A DNA stretch of 64,000 bases from Curtobacterium flaccumfaciens (GCF_013359815.1 NZ_JABMCF010000036.1:186001-250000), one strand, 5' to 3'. Positions 17,761 through 26,482 are shown, counted from the first letter of the stretch. The notes: generated by a model from the sequence alone, not told the origin. Numbers and translations: made by a program.

Positions 17761-19185
17761 ATGTCGTCCGCGCCGTCACGTCCCACGTCCCTGGGGGCGC
17801 AGCTCGCCCGCCGCAAGCCGATCGAGCAGCTGCAGGCCGAAGCCTCCCGCGGTGTGAACGGGGAACCGCTCCGTCGGTCGCTCGGGGTCTGGCAGCTCAC
17901 GATGATCAGCGTCGGGGCCACGCTCGGCACCGGCATCCTGGTCGTCCTCGGCACCGCGGTCCCGCTCGCCGGTCCCGCCGTCTGGATCTCGTTCGTCGTC
18001 GCGGGGATCGCCGCGCTGCTGTCCGCGCTGTCGTACGCCGAGATGGCGGGCGCCGTCCCGACCTCGGGGTCCAGCTACTCGTACACCTACGCCACGATGG
18101 GCGAGGGCATCGCCTGGATCTGCGGCTGGTGCCTCGTGCTCGAGTACGCCGTCTCGGTGGCCGCGGTCGCCGTGGGTGCCAGCGAGTACGTCGACGAGAC
18201 CCTCCGCGTGTTCGGCCTGCACCTGCCCACCGCACTCTCCGCTCCCCCGGTCGACGGCGGCGTGGTCAACCTGCCCGCGGCGGTCCTGGTCCTGCTCGCC
18301 ACCGTCGTGCTGCTGCCCGGCGCCCGCGAGAGCGCCTGGGTGAACACGGTCATGGTGATCGTGAAGATCGCCCTGCTCGTCTTCTTCGTCGTCGTGGCGT
18401 TCACGGCCTTCCGGGCGCAGAACTTCGAACCGCTGGCCCCGATGGGTGCCGCCGGGGTCACCGCCGCCGCGTCACGGTTGTTCTTCTCGTACATCGGCTT
18501 CGACGCCGCTTCGACCGCAGGTGAAGAGGCGAAGAACCCCCGCCGCGACCTGCCCCGGGCGATCATCGGCTCCATCGCGCTCATCACCGCGCTGTACATC
18601 CTCGTCGCGATCGCTGCCATCGGTGCCCGCTCGTGGACCGCGTTCTCGTCGTCCGAGGCGTCGCTCGTCCGCATCGTCGTCGACGTCACGGGGCAGCCGC
18701 TCGTCGCCCTCGTGTTCTCGATCGGCGCGGTCGTCGCCATCGCCAGCGTCGTGCTCACCGTCCTGTACGGCCAGACACGCATCCTGCTCACGATGTCCCG
18801 CGACGGCCTGGTACCGAAGGTCTTCGGGCGGGTCTCCCGCCGAACCGGCACCCCGATCGCGAACACGCTCATCATCGGCATCGCCGTGACGATCGTCGCC
18901 GCGCTCGTGCCCCTCGGGGAGCTCGCCGACGCCACGAGCATCGGCACCCTCGTCGCCTTCGCCCTGGTGAACGTGTCCGTCATCGTGCTCCGCCGTTCGC
19001 AGCCCGACCTGGAGCGCTCGTACCGGGTGCCGCTGTTCCCCGTCGTGCCGATCCTCGGCACCCTGAGCTGCGTGCTGCTCGCGGTGTTCCTCGGCGCCAC
19101 CACCTGGATCGCCTTCGGCATCTGGATGGTCGCCGGCGCCCTGCTCTACCTGGCCTACGGACGCCGCCACAGCACCCTGCGCTGA
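17761..19185 (+). CDS. APC-family amino acid permease
   Basis: 474 residues with about 12 membrane segments. The start region VGATLGTGILVVLGTAVPLAGPA (broken TM1 with the GxGI-type substrate loop), the TM6 region FFSYIGFDAASTAGEEAKNP and RDLPRAIIGSI place it with cationic-amino-acid-type APC transporters (YfnA/CAT group). The likely role is amino acid uptake; the exact substrate is unknown. ATG 17761 was chosen at the start of the conserved N-terminus (RRSLGVWQLTMISVG); a much longer open frame upstream is antisense to real genes. Divergent from the ABC exporter. Confidence 0.9.
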   Translation: MSSAPSRPTSLGAQLARRKPIEQLQAEASRGVNGEPLRRSLGVWQLTMISVGATLGTGILVVLGTAVPLAGPAVWISFVVAGIAALLSALSYAEMAGAVPTSGSSYSYTYATMGEGIAWICGWCLVLEYAVSVAAVAVGASEYVDETLRVFGLHLPTALSAPPVDGGVVNLPAAVLVLLATVVLLPGARESAWVNTVMVIVKIALLVFFVVVAFTAFRAQNFEPLAPMGAAGVTAAASRLFFSYIGFDAASTAGEEAKNPRRDLPRAIIGSIALITALYILVAIAAIGARSWTAFSSSEASLVRIVVDVTGQPLVALVFSIGAVVAIASVVLTVLYGQTRILLTMSRDGLVPKVFGRVSRRTGTPIANTLIIGIAVTIVAALVPLGELADATSIGTLVAFALVNVSVIVLRRSQPDLERSYRVPLFPVVPILGTLSCVLLAVFLGATTWIAFGIWMVAGALLYLAYGRRHSTLR

Positions 19186-19223
19186 CGCGCGCGCCGCGCC
19201 GCGCCCGCGCCGCGCCGACCTCG

Positions 19224-19277
19224 CGCGCTCACCGACACTTCACGCGCGCCGTCCCCCGTGAACAGTCGCTGAGCGCG
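19224..19277. repeat. REP-like palindrome, copy 1
   Basis: Arms 19224-19244 (CGCGCTCACCGACACTTCACG) and 19257-19277 are near-perfect reverse complements (three mismatches over 21 bp). Related palindromes lie at 20327-20380 and 29705-29758. This copy sits between the APC permease and the DUF559-like gene, in an otherwise GCGC-rich spacer (19186-19385). Confidence 0.75.
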
Positions 19278-19385
19278 TGTACTCGCGACGCGGTTCCTCG
19301 TCCACAGCTGCCACGTCGAGACCACGTCGTCCACAGATGTCCCGTCGCGACACCGTCGGCGGCGGACGACGACGAACATCACGGC

Positions 19386-20312
19386 ATGAACGAGAGCACC
19401 CACCGTCCGCGCCTGCTCCGTGCCACGGCACAGGACCCGACCAACGCGCGACTCCTGCAACGTCGGCACGCCTCTGGGGCGATGGTCCGCCTGCTCGCGG
19501 GCGTGTACATCGGGACCGAGGAGTGGGACGCGCTGAGCTCCGTCGGCCAGCACCTCGCCCGTGCACGGGCGATCGCGCCACGGCTGCGTCGTGGCTCGGT
19601 GTTCTCCCACGTCACCGCTGCGCTGATCCACGGCTGGCCACTGGTCGGGGACGCACCCGATCGGGTCCACGTGATCGACCCGGCTGTCCCGGTCATCCAG
19701 CACCGAGCCGGTCTCGTCCGACATCCGAGCGGTCCGACGCCGCGGACCGCTACCACGGCCTTCGACGGCGTACCGGTCACGGCTCCCCTGGACACCGCGA
19801 CGGCGCTCATCACGACAGGGTCGCCCCACGTCGCCGCCGTGGCCGTCGATGCTGGCATCCGTCAGGGGGTGCTGGCGCTGGACGACCTCCGCGGCGTGGT
19901 CCCCGTCCGTCCTGCACGCGGCTCAGTGCACGCCGAGATGGTCCTCTCGGCGCTCGATGCACGGCACGAGTCCGTCGGCGAATCGTTCGCTGCGATCCGG
20001 TTCGTGCAGGTCGGGCTCCCTTCGTGTGAGCCGCAGGTCGAGTTCCGACACCTTGACGGCACGGTCGACCGCGTCGACTTCTGGTTCCCGTCGCTCGGCG
20101 TCGTCGTCGAGTTCGACGGCCGGCAGAAGTACGTCGACCCGTCGATGCTGCAGGGGCGCGATCCCGCGGACGTCCTCTGGGCGGAGAAACGTCGTGAGGA
20201 TCGGCTCCGCGCGCTCCCGGCAGTGCGGGCCGTCATCCGTGTGACGTGGTGGCACCTCATCGAGCCCGACCGCCTCGTTGCGCTCTTCCGTTCGCATGGC
20301 GTCCTCATCTGA
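19386..20312 (+). CDS. AbiEi-like N-terminus with DUF559/VSR-like nuclease-fold C-terminus
   Basis: 308 residues, cytosolic. The N-terminal half (RHASGAMVRLLAGVYI, RGSVFSHVTAALIHGWPL) resembles the winged-helix domain of AbiEi-type antitoxins. The C-terminal part (VEFRHLDGTVDRVDFWFP, GVVVEFDGRQKY, AEKRREDRLRALPAVRAVIRVTWW) has the E/D-xVDF...EFDG...K pattern of DUF559, a VSR/PD-(D/E)XK-like nuclease fold. Such proteins are frequent orphans in Microbacteriaceae. No toxin partner is next to it, so a toxin-antitoxin role is doubtful. GAACAT at 19374-19379 is 6 nt before the ATG. The gene is bracketed by two copies of the same palindromic repeat. Confidence 0.75.
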   Translation: MNESTHRPRLLRATAQDPTNARLLQRRHASGAMVRLLAGVYIGTEEWDALSSVGQHLARARAIAPRLRRGSVFSHVTAALIHGWPLVGDAPDRVHVIDPAVPVIQHRAGLVRHPSGPTPRTATTAFDGVPVTAPLDTATALITTGSPHVAAVAVDAGIRQGVLALDDLRGVVPVRPARGSVHAEMVLSALDARHESVGESFAAIRFVQVGLPSCEPQVEFRHLDGTVDRVDFWFPSLGVVVEFDGRQKYVDPSMLQGRDPADVLWAEKRREDRLRALPAVRAVIRVTWWHLIEPDRLVALFRSHGVLI

Positions 20313-20326
20313 GCTGTACGAGCTCA

Positions 20327-20380
20327 CGCGCTGGCAGACACTTCACGGACTGGTGCGCGCGTGAAGTGTCGGTCAGCGCG
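20327..20380. repeat. REP-like palindrome, copy 2
   Basis: Arms 20327-20346 (CGCGCTGGCAGACACTTCAC) and 20361-20380 pair with two mismatches around a 14-nt loop. Same family as copies 1 and 3. It begins 14 bp after the stop of the DUF559-like gene. Confidence 0.75.
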
Positions 20381-20428
20381 AAACGTCGCCGCGCGCCGCC
20401 GCCAGCCCCGCACGCCCCCCGCACACGA

Positions 20429-20462
20429 CGAAGGCCGCCGCCCCGAGGGGCAGCGGCCTTCG
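20429..20462 (-). terminator. Terminator of rplJ-rplL
   Basis: Hairpin with 16-bp arms CGAAGGCCGC(C/T)GCCCC and its complement (20429-20444 and 20447-20462, one G-T). It is 18 bp downstream of the rplL stop on the minus strand. Confidence 0.85.
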
Positions 20463-20480
20463 TGACCGGAACGGTCGAGA

Positions 20481-20864
20481 CTACGCGAGCTCGATCGTGG
20501 CGCCAGCGGCCTCGAGGGTCGCCTTCGCCTTGTCGGCGGTCTCCTTGTTCGCACCCTCGAGGATCTTGGCGTCGGCGGTCTCGACGAGCGCCTTGGCCTC
20601 ACCGAGGCCGAGCGACGTCAGGCCACGGACCTCCTTGATGACCTGGATCTTCTTGTCACCAGCGGACTTGAGGATGACGTCGAACTCGGTCTTCTCCTCA
20701 GCGGCCTCGGCCGGAGCAGCTGCGCCGGCGGGGGCGGCAGCGGCGACCGGGGCGGCCGCGGTGACCTCGAAGACCTCTTCGAACTTCTTCACGAAGTCCG
20801 AGAGCTCGATGAGCGTGAGCTCCTTGAAGGCCTCGATGAGCTCGTCCTGCGAAAGCTTCGCCAT
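20481..20864 (-). CDS. rplL: Ribosomal protein L7/L12
   Basis: 127 residues: an N-terminal dimerisation helix region ([24 protein letters not shown] is its beginning), an Ala/Pro hinge (about 35-60), and a conserved C-terminal factor-binding domain ([21 protein letters not shown], then LVE). It forms the stalk that recruits GTPase factors, bound to L10. It follows rplJ by 51 bp in the usual rplJ-rplL order and is followed by a strong terminator rather than by rpoB. Confidence 0.98.
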   Translation of the reverse strand: MAKLSQDELIEAFKELTLIELSDFVKKFEEVFEVTAAAPVAAAAPAGAAAPAEAAEEKTEFDVILKSAGDKKIQVIKEVRGLTSLGLGEAKALVETADAKILEGANKETADKAKATLEAAGATIELA

Positions 20865-20915
20865 GATTTTCTCCTACTACTAGCTAGTACGTGTGGTTGA
20901 TGAACGCGAGCCTGA

Positions 20916-21431
20916 TCAGGCCGCGGACTCCTGCTTCTCGCGAAGGGCGTCCACGGTGCGGACGGCCTGCGAGAGGGGTGCCTGGAACAGGTACGCAGCA
21001 CCGAACAGCGAGGCCTTGAGTGCGCCGGCGAGCTTGCCGAGCAGCACTTCACGGGACTCGAGGTCGGCGAGCTTGTCCACCTCGGTCGCGGTGAGCGGGT
21101 TACCGTCGAAGTAACCACCCTTCACCACGAGCTCGGGGTTCGCCTTGGCGAATGCACGCAGCGACTTCGCGACGGCGACGGTGTCACCGTGGACGAAGGC
21201 GAGAGCGGACGGACCGGCGAGCTCGTCGTCGAACGACGAGATGCCGGCGTTGTTCGCCGCGATCTTGGTCAGCGTGTTCTTCACCACGGCGTACGTGGCG
21301 TGCTCACGGATCGAGTTGCGGAGCTCCTTGAGCTGCGCGACCGTGAGACCGCGGTACTCGGTGAGCAGAACGGCGTTCGAGCTACGGAAGGACTCCGTGA
21401 GCTCGGCGACCGCAGCTTCCTTGTTCGCCAT
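20916..21431 (-). CDS. rplJ: Ribosomal protein L10
   Basis: 171 residues: [43 protein letters not shown] and a C-terminal tail that binds L7/L12. It is the base of the ribosomal stalk and, in many bacteria, an autogenous repressor that binds its own leader. The start ATG follows AAGGAG. A structured leader of almost 200 nt with an internal terminator precedes it. Confidence 0.98.
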   Translation of the reverse strand: MANKEAAVAELTESFRSSNAVLLTEYRGLTVAQLKELRNSIREHATYAVVKNTLTKIAANNAGISSFDDELAGPSALAFVHGDTVAVAKSLRAFAKANPELVVKGGYFDGNPLTATEVDKLADLESREVLLGKLAGALKASLFGAAYLFQAPLSQAVRTVDALREKQESAA

Positions 21432-21626
21432 GGTTCTCCTTGGGGGTCTTGCCGGCAGCCCCAGGTCCACGAACGAAAAAAGCTCCGGCGCAGAGGCTCG
21501 GAGCTGCTCTCACCAGATGGTGGGAGTGGTTCGGAACACCTGCGCGGGATGCCTCACGAGTGAGGACCTTCGGTCACGATGTTCACAAACACGTTGCGAG
21601 CAGCACGACATCCGGCGGTCTTTGGC
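21432..21626 (-). promoter_or_regulatory. rplJ (L10) leader RNA
   Basis: About 195 nt between the promoter and the rplJ start. It contains several complementary segments (CTCCCACCA/TGGTGAG at about 21508-21527, CCTCACTCGTGAGG at about 21550-21563) and the attenuator hairpin described separately. The layout matches L10 leaders, where excess L10-L12 complex binds and reduces expression. The kink-turn itself was not resolved by eye. Confidence 0.7.
21474..21505 (-). terminator. Attenuator hairpin inside the rplJ leader
   Basis: AGCTCCG (21505-21499 on the minus strand) pairs with CGGAGCT (21487-21481), followed at once by TTTTTT (21481-21476). This is a textbook intrinsic terminator placed 45 nt before the rplJ ATG, in the transcribed leader. 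Confidence 0.85.
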
Positions 21627-21633
21627 TTCGAGA

Positions 21634-21662
21634 ACTGTACCAGACGCCGTGGGCGTCACCAA
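21634..21662 (-). promoter_or_regulatory. rplJ promoter
   Basis: The minus strand reads TTGGTG (21662-21657), a 17-bp spacer, then TACAGT (21639-21634): a good housekeeping sigma -35/-10 pair. Transcription would start near 21626. Confidence 0.75.
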
Positions 21663-21670
21663 ACAGCGAT

Positions 21671-21706
21671 CGGGAGGCGCGGGGCGGGCCCGCACCGCGC
21701 CTCCCG
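21671..21706 (-). terminator. GGGAGGC-type hairpin after the sensor kinase gene
   Basis: CGGGAGGCGCGG (21671-21682) pairs exactly with CCGCGCCTCCCG (21695-21706). It starts 5 bp past the kinase stop and has the same stem motif as hairpins at 1882, 2052, 15688 and 32897. Confidence 0.75.
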
Positions 21707-21710
21707 TCCG

Positions 21711-23255
21711 TCAGTGGGTGCGGTCCACCGCAGCGGGTGTCGCCGACCAGTCCGCGGACCCGGCAGGGTCAGCCGACGACGACGCGACAGCCCCGGCCCC
21801 GGCCCCGGCCCCGGCGACAGCCCCTGCCGCGGCGGCAGCCGCAGCCGGGTCGCGGGGCAGGTGCACCGTGAACACGGTGTCCCCCGGCTCGCTCGTGACC
21901 TCGACCCGGCCGCCGTGCGCCTGCACGACCGCGTCCACGATGGCGAGCCCCAGGCCGGTCGACCCGACCGTGCGGGAGCGCGAACTGTCCGCCCGGGCGA
22001 AGCGCTCGAACAGCTTCGGCAGGAACTCCGGGTCGATCCCCTGGCCGGTGTCGCGCACGGTCAGGTCCACGCCGCCGTCAACCGGGGCGAGGCCCACCGT
22101 GATGCGGGTGCCCTCGGGCGTGTGGGTCCGGGCGTTCGTGACGAGGTTCACGATGACCTGGTGCAGGCGTGCGGCGTCGCCCGTGATGGTGACCGGCTCC
22201 GGCGGGACGTCGACCTCGATGGGGTGTTCGGGCGAGGCGGCGTGGGCGTCGTTCACCGCGTCGAGCACCAGGCCGGTCAGGTCGACCTCGGCGAACTGGA
22301 TCTCGCGGCCTTCGTCGAGCCGGGCGAGGAGCAGCAGGTCCTCCACCATCGAGGTCATGCGGATGGACTCGGACTCGATGCGGCTCATGGCGTAGACGAC
22401 GTCCTTCGGCAGGTCGCCGCCCATGCGCCGGGTGAGCTCGGCGTACCCGCGCACCGAGGCGAGCGGGGTCCGGAGCTCGTGCGAGGCGTCGGCGACGAAC
22501 TGCCGCACCTTCTGCTCCGAGCGTTCCCGCGCCTGCATCGCACTGCCGATGTGCCCCAGCATGCGGTTGAACGCGCTGCCGACCCGGCCGACCTCGGTGC
22601 GGGGGTCGGTGTCGGGAACGCGGACACCGTCGAGGGCGTCGCTGCGGTCGAGCGGCATGCGTGCCACGGTCGACGCGGTCTCGGCGACGCGCTCGAGCGG
22701 CCGGAGCGACTGTCGGACCACGAACGCGGCGACGACCGAACCGGCGACCAGTGCGGTCGCCACGACGGAGAGGACGACCCCGAAGAGCTTCCAGACGCTG
22801 TCGTACACGGGTGCCATCGGGAGCCCCACGACCAGGACGGCCGGGCCGACGTTGACGGCGGCGAGGCGGTACCGCCCGACGTCCGAGCCGAGGTCGATCG
22901 TCTCCGGGTCGGCGTCCACGCGGACGGACCCCAGTGCCTCGGCGCTGGCCTGCGGGATCCCGCTCGGACGGCCGTAGTCGTCGAGCACGTTCGCGATGAT
23001 GACCTGCCCGTCGACGAAGTACGCCGTCAGGGTGCCGGCGGCCTGCCCGGACGGCCGGGACAGGTCGATGCTCGGCTGCCCCGACTGGTTCTGCTGCAGG
23101 TACCGCTGCGCCCGGTGGGTGGCGCTCGTGATCTGCTTGTCGATCGCGCTGGTCTGGATCGAGAAGAGCGCGATGATGCTGGCCGCCCCGATCACCGCGC
23201 TGACGGCGACGACGAGGGCGACGATGCTCAGGACGAGCCGGCGCCGCAGGGTCAC
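21711..23255 (-). CDS. Sensor histidine kinase
   Basis: 514 residues. TM1 (about 9-31), an extracytoplasmic sensor (32-153), TM2 (about 155-181) and HAMP (182-237). The HisKA domain has the phospho-accepting His259 in DASHELRTPL, and the HATPase domain carries N-box VNLVTNARTHT, DTGQGI and GSTGLGLAIV. The C-terminus is a long Ala-rich tail (about 480-505). The GTG start overlaps the regulator stop by 4 bp (23252-23255), so the pair is translationally coupled. It looks like actinobacterial TcrY/PrrB-type kinases; the signal is unknown. Confidence 0.92.
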   Translation of the reverse strand: MTLRRRLVLSIVALVVAVSAVIGAASIIALFSIQTSAIDKQITSATHRAQRYLQQNQSGQPSIDLSRPSGQAAGTLTAYFVDGQVIIANVLDDYGRPSGIPQASAEALGSVRVDADPETIDLGSDVGRYRLAAVNVGPAVLVVGLPMAPVYDSVWKLFGVVLSVVATALVAGSVVAAFVVRQSLRPLERVAETASTVARMPLDRSDALDGVRVPDTDPRTEVGRVGSAFNRMLGHIGSAMQARERSEQKVRQFVADASHELRTPLASVRGYAELTRRMGGDLPKDVVYAMSRIESESIRMTSMVEDLLLLARLDEGREIQFAEVDLTGLVLDAVNDAHAASPEHPIEVDVPPEPVTITGDAARLHQVIVNLVTNARTHTPEGTRITVGLAPVDGGVDLTVRDTGQGIDPEFLPKLFERFARADSSRSRTVGSTGLGLAIVDAVVQAHGGRVEVTSEPGDTVFTVHLPRDPAAAAAAAGAVAGAGAGAGAVASSSADPAGSADWSATPAAVDRTH

Positions 23256-23992
23256 GAGGTCGGCTTGATGACGTACCCGACGCCGCGCACCGTGTGGATC
23301 ATCGGGGTCTCACCGGCGTCGATCTTCTTGCGCAGGTAGGAGATGTAGATCTCGACGACCGACGACTTGCCGCCGAAGTCGTACGACCACACGCGGTCCA
23401 GGATCTGCGCCTTCGAGAGCACGCGACGGGGGTTCCGCATCAGGAAGCGGAGCAGCTCGAACTCGGTGGCGGTCAGTTCGATCGGGCGGCCGGCGCGGTG
23501 CACCTCGTACGACTCCTCGTCGAGCACCAGGTCGCCGACGACGATGCGGGAGTCGCCGGCCTCGGAGATCGAGATCTGCGAGCGGCGGATGAGCCCACGC
23601 AGACGCGCCACGACCTCCTCGAGGGAGAACGGCTTGGTGACGTAGTCGTCGCCGCCCGCGGTGAGCCCGGTCACGCGGTCCTCGACGGAGTCCTTCGCGG
23701 TGAGGAACAGCACCGGGGTGTCGTCGTTGTTCTGCCGCAGCCGGCTCAGCACCTGCAACCCGTCGAGGTCCGGCATCATCACGTCGAGCACCATCGCGTC
23801 GGGCTTGAACTCCCGCGCGGTCGTCAGGGCGTCCTGCCCGCCGTTCGCGCTCTTGACGTCCCAGCCCTCGTAGCGGAGCGCCATGGACAACAGGTCGGTG
23901 AGGCTGGCTTCGTCGTCGACGACCAGGATGCGCAACGGGGTTCCGTCGGCACGCGTGAGGCGCGGGGCTGCTGCGGGCTGGGAGATGGTCAC
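23252..23992 (-). CDS. OmpR-family response regulator
   Basis: 246 residues. The receiver domain has acidic residues Asp26/Asp27, the phospho-acceptor Asp70 in VLDVMMPD and the lysine in VTKPFS. The winged-helix output domain follows (ELTATEFELLRFLMRNPRRV, then YISYLRKKIDAGETPMIHTV). First gene of the two-component operon. The start GTG at 23992 is 7 nt from GATACT (24005-24000), so it is probably leaderless. It is divergent from the acyl-CoA-dehydrogenase-like cassette with a 103-bp gap, so that cassette is a possible target. Confidence 0.93.
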   Translation of the reverse strand: MTISQPAAAPRLTRADGTPLRILVVDDEASLTDLLSMALRYEGWDVKSANGGQDALTTAREFKPDAMVLDVMMPDLDGLQVLSRLRQNNDDTPVLFLTAKDSVEDRVTGLTAGGDDYVTKPFSLEEVVARLRGLIRRSQISISEAGDSRIVVGDLVLDEESYEVHRAGRPIELTATEFELLRFLMRNPRRVLSKAQILDRVWSYDFGGKSSVVEIYISYLRKKIDAGETPMIHTVRGVGYVIKPTS

Positions 23993-24095
23993 GTCTTCGA
24001 GTATCGAGAAGTTCCTATGAGTCGTCTGTGGCGCGGCCCAGTGCGTTCTGTGGATCGAGGACACGTCCACGTCTGCCGCTCCGTACGTTGGGAGC

Positions 24096-25130
24096 ATGTT
24101 GCGATCTGCAGCCTGGCCCCCGTCGGCCCGGCACCTGGACACCGCGCGGATCGAACGGACGACCGGGAGGGCCGGCTCGCCACCGACGGACCGCCTCGCG
24201 GTCGCGCGGACGGTCGCCGCCACCACCCCACCCCTGTCCGCCGGTACGGCCGGCGGGTTCTTCGGCACGCTCGCCGCGGTCGCCGCGGCGGACGTCGCCA
24301 CCGCCCGCACCGTCGAACCGCACCTGGACGCGCTCGGGATCCTCGCGCAGGCCGGGGTCGACGCCCCGGACGGCTCGACCTGGGGCGTCTTCGCGGCCGA
24401 GGGGCCGGGCCTCCGACTCGACGCCGCACCACAGCACGATGGCACGGTCCTGCTGCGCGGCACGAAGCCGTGGTGCTCGCTCGCCTCGACGCTCTCGCAC
24501 GCCCTGGTCACCGCGCACCTGGGCGACGAGCGGGTCCTCGTCGCCGTGGACCTGCGACAGCCCGGGGTCACCGCGCACGACGAGGCCTGGGCCGCACGAG
24601 GCATGCCGGACGTGCCGAGCGGTCCGGTCGACTTCGACGGCGTCCGGGCACGACCCGTCGGGGCGCCCGGCTGGTACCTGCGACGCCCGGGCTTCGCCTG
24701 GGGCGGCATCGGCGTCGCGGCCTGCTGGTGGGGCGGTGCAGTCGGGCTCGCCCGCGTGCTCCGTGACACCGCGTCGGCGCACCCGGAGTCCGAGCTGCTG
24801 CAGGCCGCCCTCGGCGCCACCGTGGCCGACCTCGCCGACGCGGAGGACGCCCTCGCCGACGCCGCCGCCCGGATCGACGACTCCGACCCGGCCTCCGACG
24901 ACACCGACTGGCGGTTGCTCGCCCAGACCGTCCGGTCGCGGGTGCGCCGTTCGGTCGACGCCGTGCGCGAGCGGGTGGTCTCGACGATCGGCCCGGCTCC
25001 ACTGACCGCCGACCCCGCAGTCGCCGCGCGGGTCGCCGACCTCGAGCTCTACGTCCTGCAGGACCACGGCGCGCGGGACCTCGCCCGCATCGGCCGGATG
25101 GTGCTCGAGCGGGGCGGTGTCGCGTGGTGA
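24096..25130 (+). CDS. Acyl-CoA dehydrogenase-like flavoprotein
   Basis: 344 residues, first gene of a three-gene coupled cassette. The middle region GTVLLRGTKPWCSLASTLSHALV matches the beta-domain flavin-binding segment of acyl-CoA dehydrogenases, and the C-terminal half is all-helical as in that fold. It is shorter than usual (about 380) and shows no YEGT/YEG catalytic-glutamate motif near the C-terminus (the sequence there is DHGARDLARIGRMV), so normal acyl-CoA oxidation is uncertain. TACGTT (24084-24089) is 6 nt before the ATG, a leaderless start. The stop overlaps the next start by 4 bp. Confidence 0.78.
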   Translation: MLRSAAWPPSARHLDTARIERTTGRAGSPPTDRLAVARTVAATTPPLSAGTAGGFFGTLAAVAAADVATARTVEPHLDALGILAQAGVDAPDGSTWGVFAAEGPGLRLDAAPQHDGTVLLRGTKPWCSLASTLSHALVTAHLGDERVLVAVDLRQPGVTAHDEAWAARGMPDVPSGPVDFDGVRARPVGAPGWYLRRPGFAWGGIGVAACWWGGAVGLARVLRDTASAHPESELLQAALGATVADLADAEDALADAAARIDDSDPASDDTDWRLLAQTVRSRVRRSVDAVRERVVSTIGPAPLTADPAVAARVADLELYVLQDHGARDLARIGRMVLERGGVAW

Positions 25131-26482
25131 GCTTCGACCACCGCGAGCCGGGCACCGACCCGGCGGCGTGGACGGGGTTCCTCGACGGCCTGGACGCACC
25201 GGCGATCGACCTGGCCGGTACCGGGTCGGTGGTGGTCGTCGCGCCCCACCCCGACGACGAGACCCTCGGCGCCGGTGGGCTGATCGCGGCCGCTGCAGCG
25301 GTCGGCGTCCCCGTGCACGTGCTGCTCCTCACCCGCGGCGAGCGCTCCCACCCGGACTCCCCCACGACGACCCCGGAAGCGCTCGCCGCCGCCCGTGACG
25401 ACGAGTTCGTGGCGGCCCTGCGCACCCTGCACCCCGACGTGACGTCAACCTCTGTGGGGATCCCGGACGGCGCGACCCGCGAACACCGAGACCGTGTCGT
25501 CGACAGCCTCGACACCGTGCTCGCCGACGCCGCCCGCCCCGTGCTGCTCGTCGCGCCGTGGCGCGGGGACGGGCACCGTGACCACCGCATCGTGGGCGAG
25601 GTCTCCGAGGCCGCCGCGGCGAGCGCCCCCGACGTCGACCTGCTCGCGTACCCGATCTGGGCCTGGCACTGGGACGACCCGGACCACTCCGTCGCCCCGT
25701 GGGACGACGTCCGGGCCCTCTCGCTGCCCGACGATCTCGTCACCCGGAAGCGTGCCGCCCTCGATGCCTACCCGTCGCAGACCCGGCCCCTGTCGCCTGC
25801 ACCGGGAGACGAGGCGATCGTCGACGACCGGCACGCCGCCCACCACCTGCGGACGACGGAGTGGTTCTTCGCGCCGGGGTCCGCCGCGTCGCGGTCGCGC
25901 GAGTCGTTCGACGCCCACTACGACCGGAAGCCCGAGGGGTGGGACTTCGACGGGTCCTGGTACGAGCAGCGCAAACGTGCCGTGACGCTGGCCGCGCTCC
26001 CCCGCCCGCGGTTCCGGTCGGCGCTCGAGCTCGGCTGCGCGACCGGGGTCCTGACCGCTGCCCTCGCCGACCGCGCGGACGACGTCCTCGGCACCGACAT
26101 CTCGGCGGCGCCGCTGGAGCGCGCTGCCCGCCGCGCCCCGACCGCGCGGTTCGTGCAGGCTGCCCTTCCGGCGGAGTGGCCGGACGGGCGCTGGGACCTG
26201 GTGGTGATGTCCGAGGTCGGGTACTACCTGTCACCAGCCGACCTCGACGCGACGATCGACCGTGTGCTCGGGTCACTCGACGACGACGGCGTGCTCGTTG
26301 CCTGTCACTGGCGGCACCCCGACGACGAAGCCGTGTCGAGCGGTGACGCGGTGGACGCACGGCTGACCGAACGGTGGCCGCGTCCCGCTCTGCTCCGACA
26401 CGTGGAGGAGGACTTCGTCCTGAGCGTCCTGCCCGGCCCGGCGGTCACCTCGGTGGCCCGGGCCGAGGGGATCATCCGGTGA
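25127..26482 (+). CDS. Bifunctional PIG-L deacetylase / SAM-dependent methyltransferase
   Basis: 451 residues from the GTG in the GTGA overlap (another GTG lies 3 nt earlier). The N-terminal half is a PIG-L/LmbE zinc deacetylase: VVVVAPHPDDETLGAGG carries the HPDDE metal motif and GHRDHR the third ligand. The C-terminal half is a class I methyltransferase: ALELGCATGVLTAAL (motif I), GTDIS, then WDLVVMSEVGYYL. PIG-L enzymes remove acetyl from N-acetylglucosaminyl groups, so the fusion suggests deacetylation followed by methylation of one glycan-bearing substrate. That chemistry is inference. It overlaps the following glycosyltransferase start by 4 bp. Confidence 0.88.
   Translation: MSFDHREPGTDPAAWTGFLDGLDAPAIDLAGTGSVVVVAPHPDDETLGAGGLIAAAAAVGVPVHVLLLTRGERSHPDSPTTTPEALAAARDDEFVAALRTLHPDVTSTSVGIPDGATREHRDRVVDSLDTVLADAARPVLLVAPWRGDGHRDHRIVGEVSEAAAASAPDVDLLAYPIWAWHWDDPDHSVAPWDDVRALSLPDDLVTRKRAALDAYPSQTRPLSPAPGDEAIVDDRHAAHHLRTTEWFFAPGSAASRSRESFDAHYDRKPEGWDFDGSWYEQRKRAVTLAALPRPRFRSALELGCATGVLTAALADRADDVLGTDISAAPLERAARRAPTARFVQAALPAEWPDGRWDLVVMSEVGYYLSPADLDATIDRVLGSLDDDGVLVACHWRHPDDEAVSSGDAVDARLTERWPRPALLRHVEEDFVLSVLPGPAVTSVARAEGIIR

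Noticed and set aside
19386..20312. AbiE-type toxin-antitoxin pair
   Set aside because: Only the antitoxin-like N-terminal domain is present, fused to a nuclease-like fold. There is no adjacent AbiEii nucleotidyltransferase.
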